Shown in pieces: positions 63,309 through 64,000 of a DNA stretch of 64,000 nt. The notes beneath the pieces were generated by a model. It was not told the DNA's origin. It saw only the letters and a program-made list of their open reading frames with translations, and did no database searches. Source of the DNA: Staphylotrichum longicolle (lineage: Eukaryota; Ascomycota; Sordariomycetes; Sordariales; Chaetomiaceae); assembly GCA_019096155.1 (NCBI GenBank), contig JAHCVI010000002.1:62001-126000 (forward strand), written 5' to 3'. A program made the translations under genes and the position numbers. Within the stretch, counting starts at the first letter, position 1. Each line of letters begins with the position of its first letter.

Positions 63309-64000
63309 ATGTCCTCACCAGTAGCTGACGCAGCTGGCATGATGTTTTCTGATCAGCATCGGTTCAGTTTGATGTTCTATTTAGGCTCACTCCTTGTCGC
63401 CGCGTTCATACTTCGGCGCCTCCGTCAGTGGCAACGTCTCCGTCACATTCCCGGCCCCCCTTTCGCCGGATTCTCGAGATTATTCTGGCTCGTTCCCCTA
63501 GTGCGGAGCGGCCAACTAGACCTCCGGTTACAAGCACTTAACAGAAAATATGGTAAGGTCTCGATGTTCAGTATCAGTCCTTTTGGAGTCATGTTCTGTC
63601 CAAAGATCTAAGCTTTCGTGAGGCCGTCTTGCACGAGTTGGGCCAAACACGCTCATCACGTCCGACTGGAAGCTATGGAGACGCATCATGTCGGCACGCT
63701 CGCCATACACCAGGTCTCCTCGTCACCGTGGGTTTCGGCTGAGCCCAGCAAAGGATCATATCGCCTCTGTCCTTGATGAACAGGAGCATAGCCGCCTCCG
63801 TTCCATAATGATCAACGGGGTACGCACAGTCTTTGTGAAAATCTTTCGCTCGTCGCCGCCTCTGATTGTCTTGTGACTCTGCTAAACACAAATTACAAAA
63901 CCTAGTACTCGGGCAAAGAAGTCGAGGGAGTCGAGGAAAAGATGGACACCGATATCCTTGCTTTGATTCAGCTTCTCAATTCGCGGTACATTGCTCATGA
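63309..64000 (+). CDS. Cytochrome P450, N-terminal part (cut by window end)
   Basis: Start of a microsomal cytochrome P450. Exons 63309-63552, 63623-63819 and 63906 onward (introns 70 and 86 bp) continue past the window. An N-terminal membrane anchor (about 18-38, FYLGSLLVAAFIL) is followed by the basic halt RRLRQW, the proline-rich hinge RHIPGPPFAGFSR, and RKYGRLARVGPNTLITSDWKLW made across intron 1. Then comes DEQEHSRLRSIMING, and YSGKEVEGVEEKMDTDILAL across intron 2. These segments match the N-terminus of the fungal group around pisatin demethylase-like P450s. The I-helix and heme-binding Cys lie beyond 64000, so intactness cannot be judged. A secondary-metabolism or detoxification role is typical for the group. 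Confidence 0.85.

Noticed and set aside
1..64000. CRISPR arrays, prophage, insertion sequences, rRNA
   Set aside because: No spaced direct repeats, phage genes, transposase fragments or rRNA-like sequence seen; the window is eukaryotic nuclear DNA.

Overview
The window is nuclear DNA from a filamentous ascomycete (Pezizomycotina, most likely a Sordariomycete). Evidence: GC-rich coding regions, short 47-160 bp introns with GT..AG ends and CTRAC-like branch sites, many Zn2Cys6 or C2H2 plus fungal-specific regulators, and fungal orthologues such as UVDE, Lcl2, a Glc8-type phosphatase-1 inhibitor, mitochondrial bL27 and TAF11. There is no prophage, CRISPR array, rRNA, clear tRNA or intact transposon. 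All gene models are read from the sequence; intron boundaries are inferred from phase and family alignment.

Layout. 0.1-1.6 kb: a class V aminotransferase-like gene whose 3' half is broken by about five frame changes. 1.6-5.1 kb: almost empty, with one small Cys-rich ORF. 5.2-8.9 kb: a polytopic membrane protein facing a regulator with two tandem Zn2Cys6 clusters. 9.8-12.2 kb: BRCT-WGR-PARP. 15.3 kb: a 54-codon Cys-rich ORF. 16.3-18.5 kb: UV-damage endonuclease.

19.6-31.9 kb is the most interesting region. It looks like a catabolic cluster: beta-hydroxyacid dehydrogenase A, metallo-beta-lactamase (MBL) A, a double-domain carboxymuconolactone-decarboxylase-family protein, a PcaC-like decarboxylase, a C2H2/fungal-specific regulator, a zinc alcohol dehydrogenase, MBL B and dehydrogenase B. 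The two dehydrogenases form the outer edges and the two MBLs lie just inside them. The regulator's fingers have the base-contact residues of yeast Adr1. Adr1-like TTGGRG hexamers occur three times in each structural-gene promoter region and not at all upstream of the regulator. A ring-cleavage or lactone-type substrate is the natural guess, but it is not shown by the sequence.

32.1-43.3 kb: a kinase-like protein with DFN in place of DFG, a small Cys/His-rich ORF, myo-inositol oxygenase, an 11-exon Zn2Cys6 regulator assembled here from small exons, and a maltose-permease-type MFS transporter.

44.2-60.4 kb is mostly housekeeping: Glc8/inhibitor-2, Lcl2, mitochondrial bL27, a C2H2/Cys-rich/cupin nuclear-type protein, TAF11, GTP cyclohydrolase I, thymidylate kinase, and an acidic KEN-box protein. 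60.9-62.0 kb: a Ser/Pro-rich protein with a C-terminal membrane segment. 63.3 kb to the end: the first three exons of a cytochrome P450 cut by the window edge.
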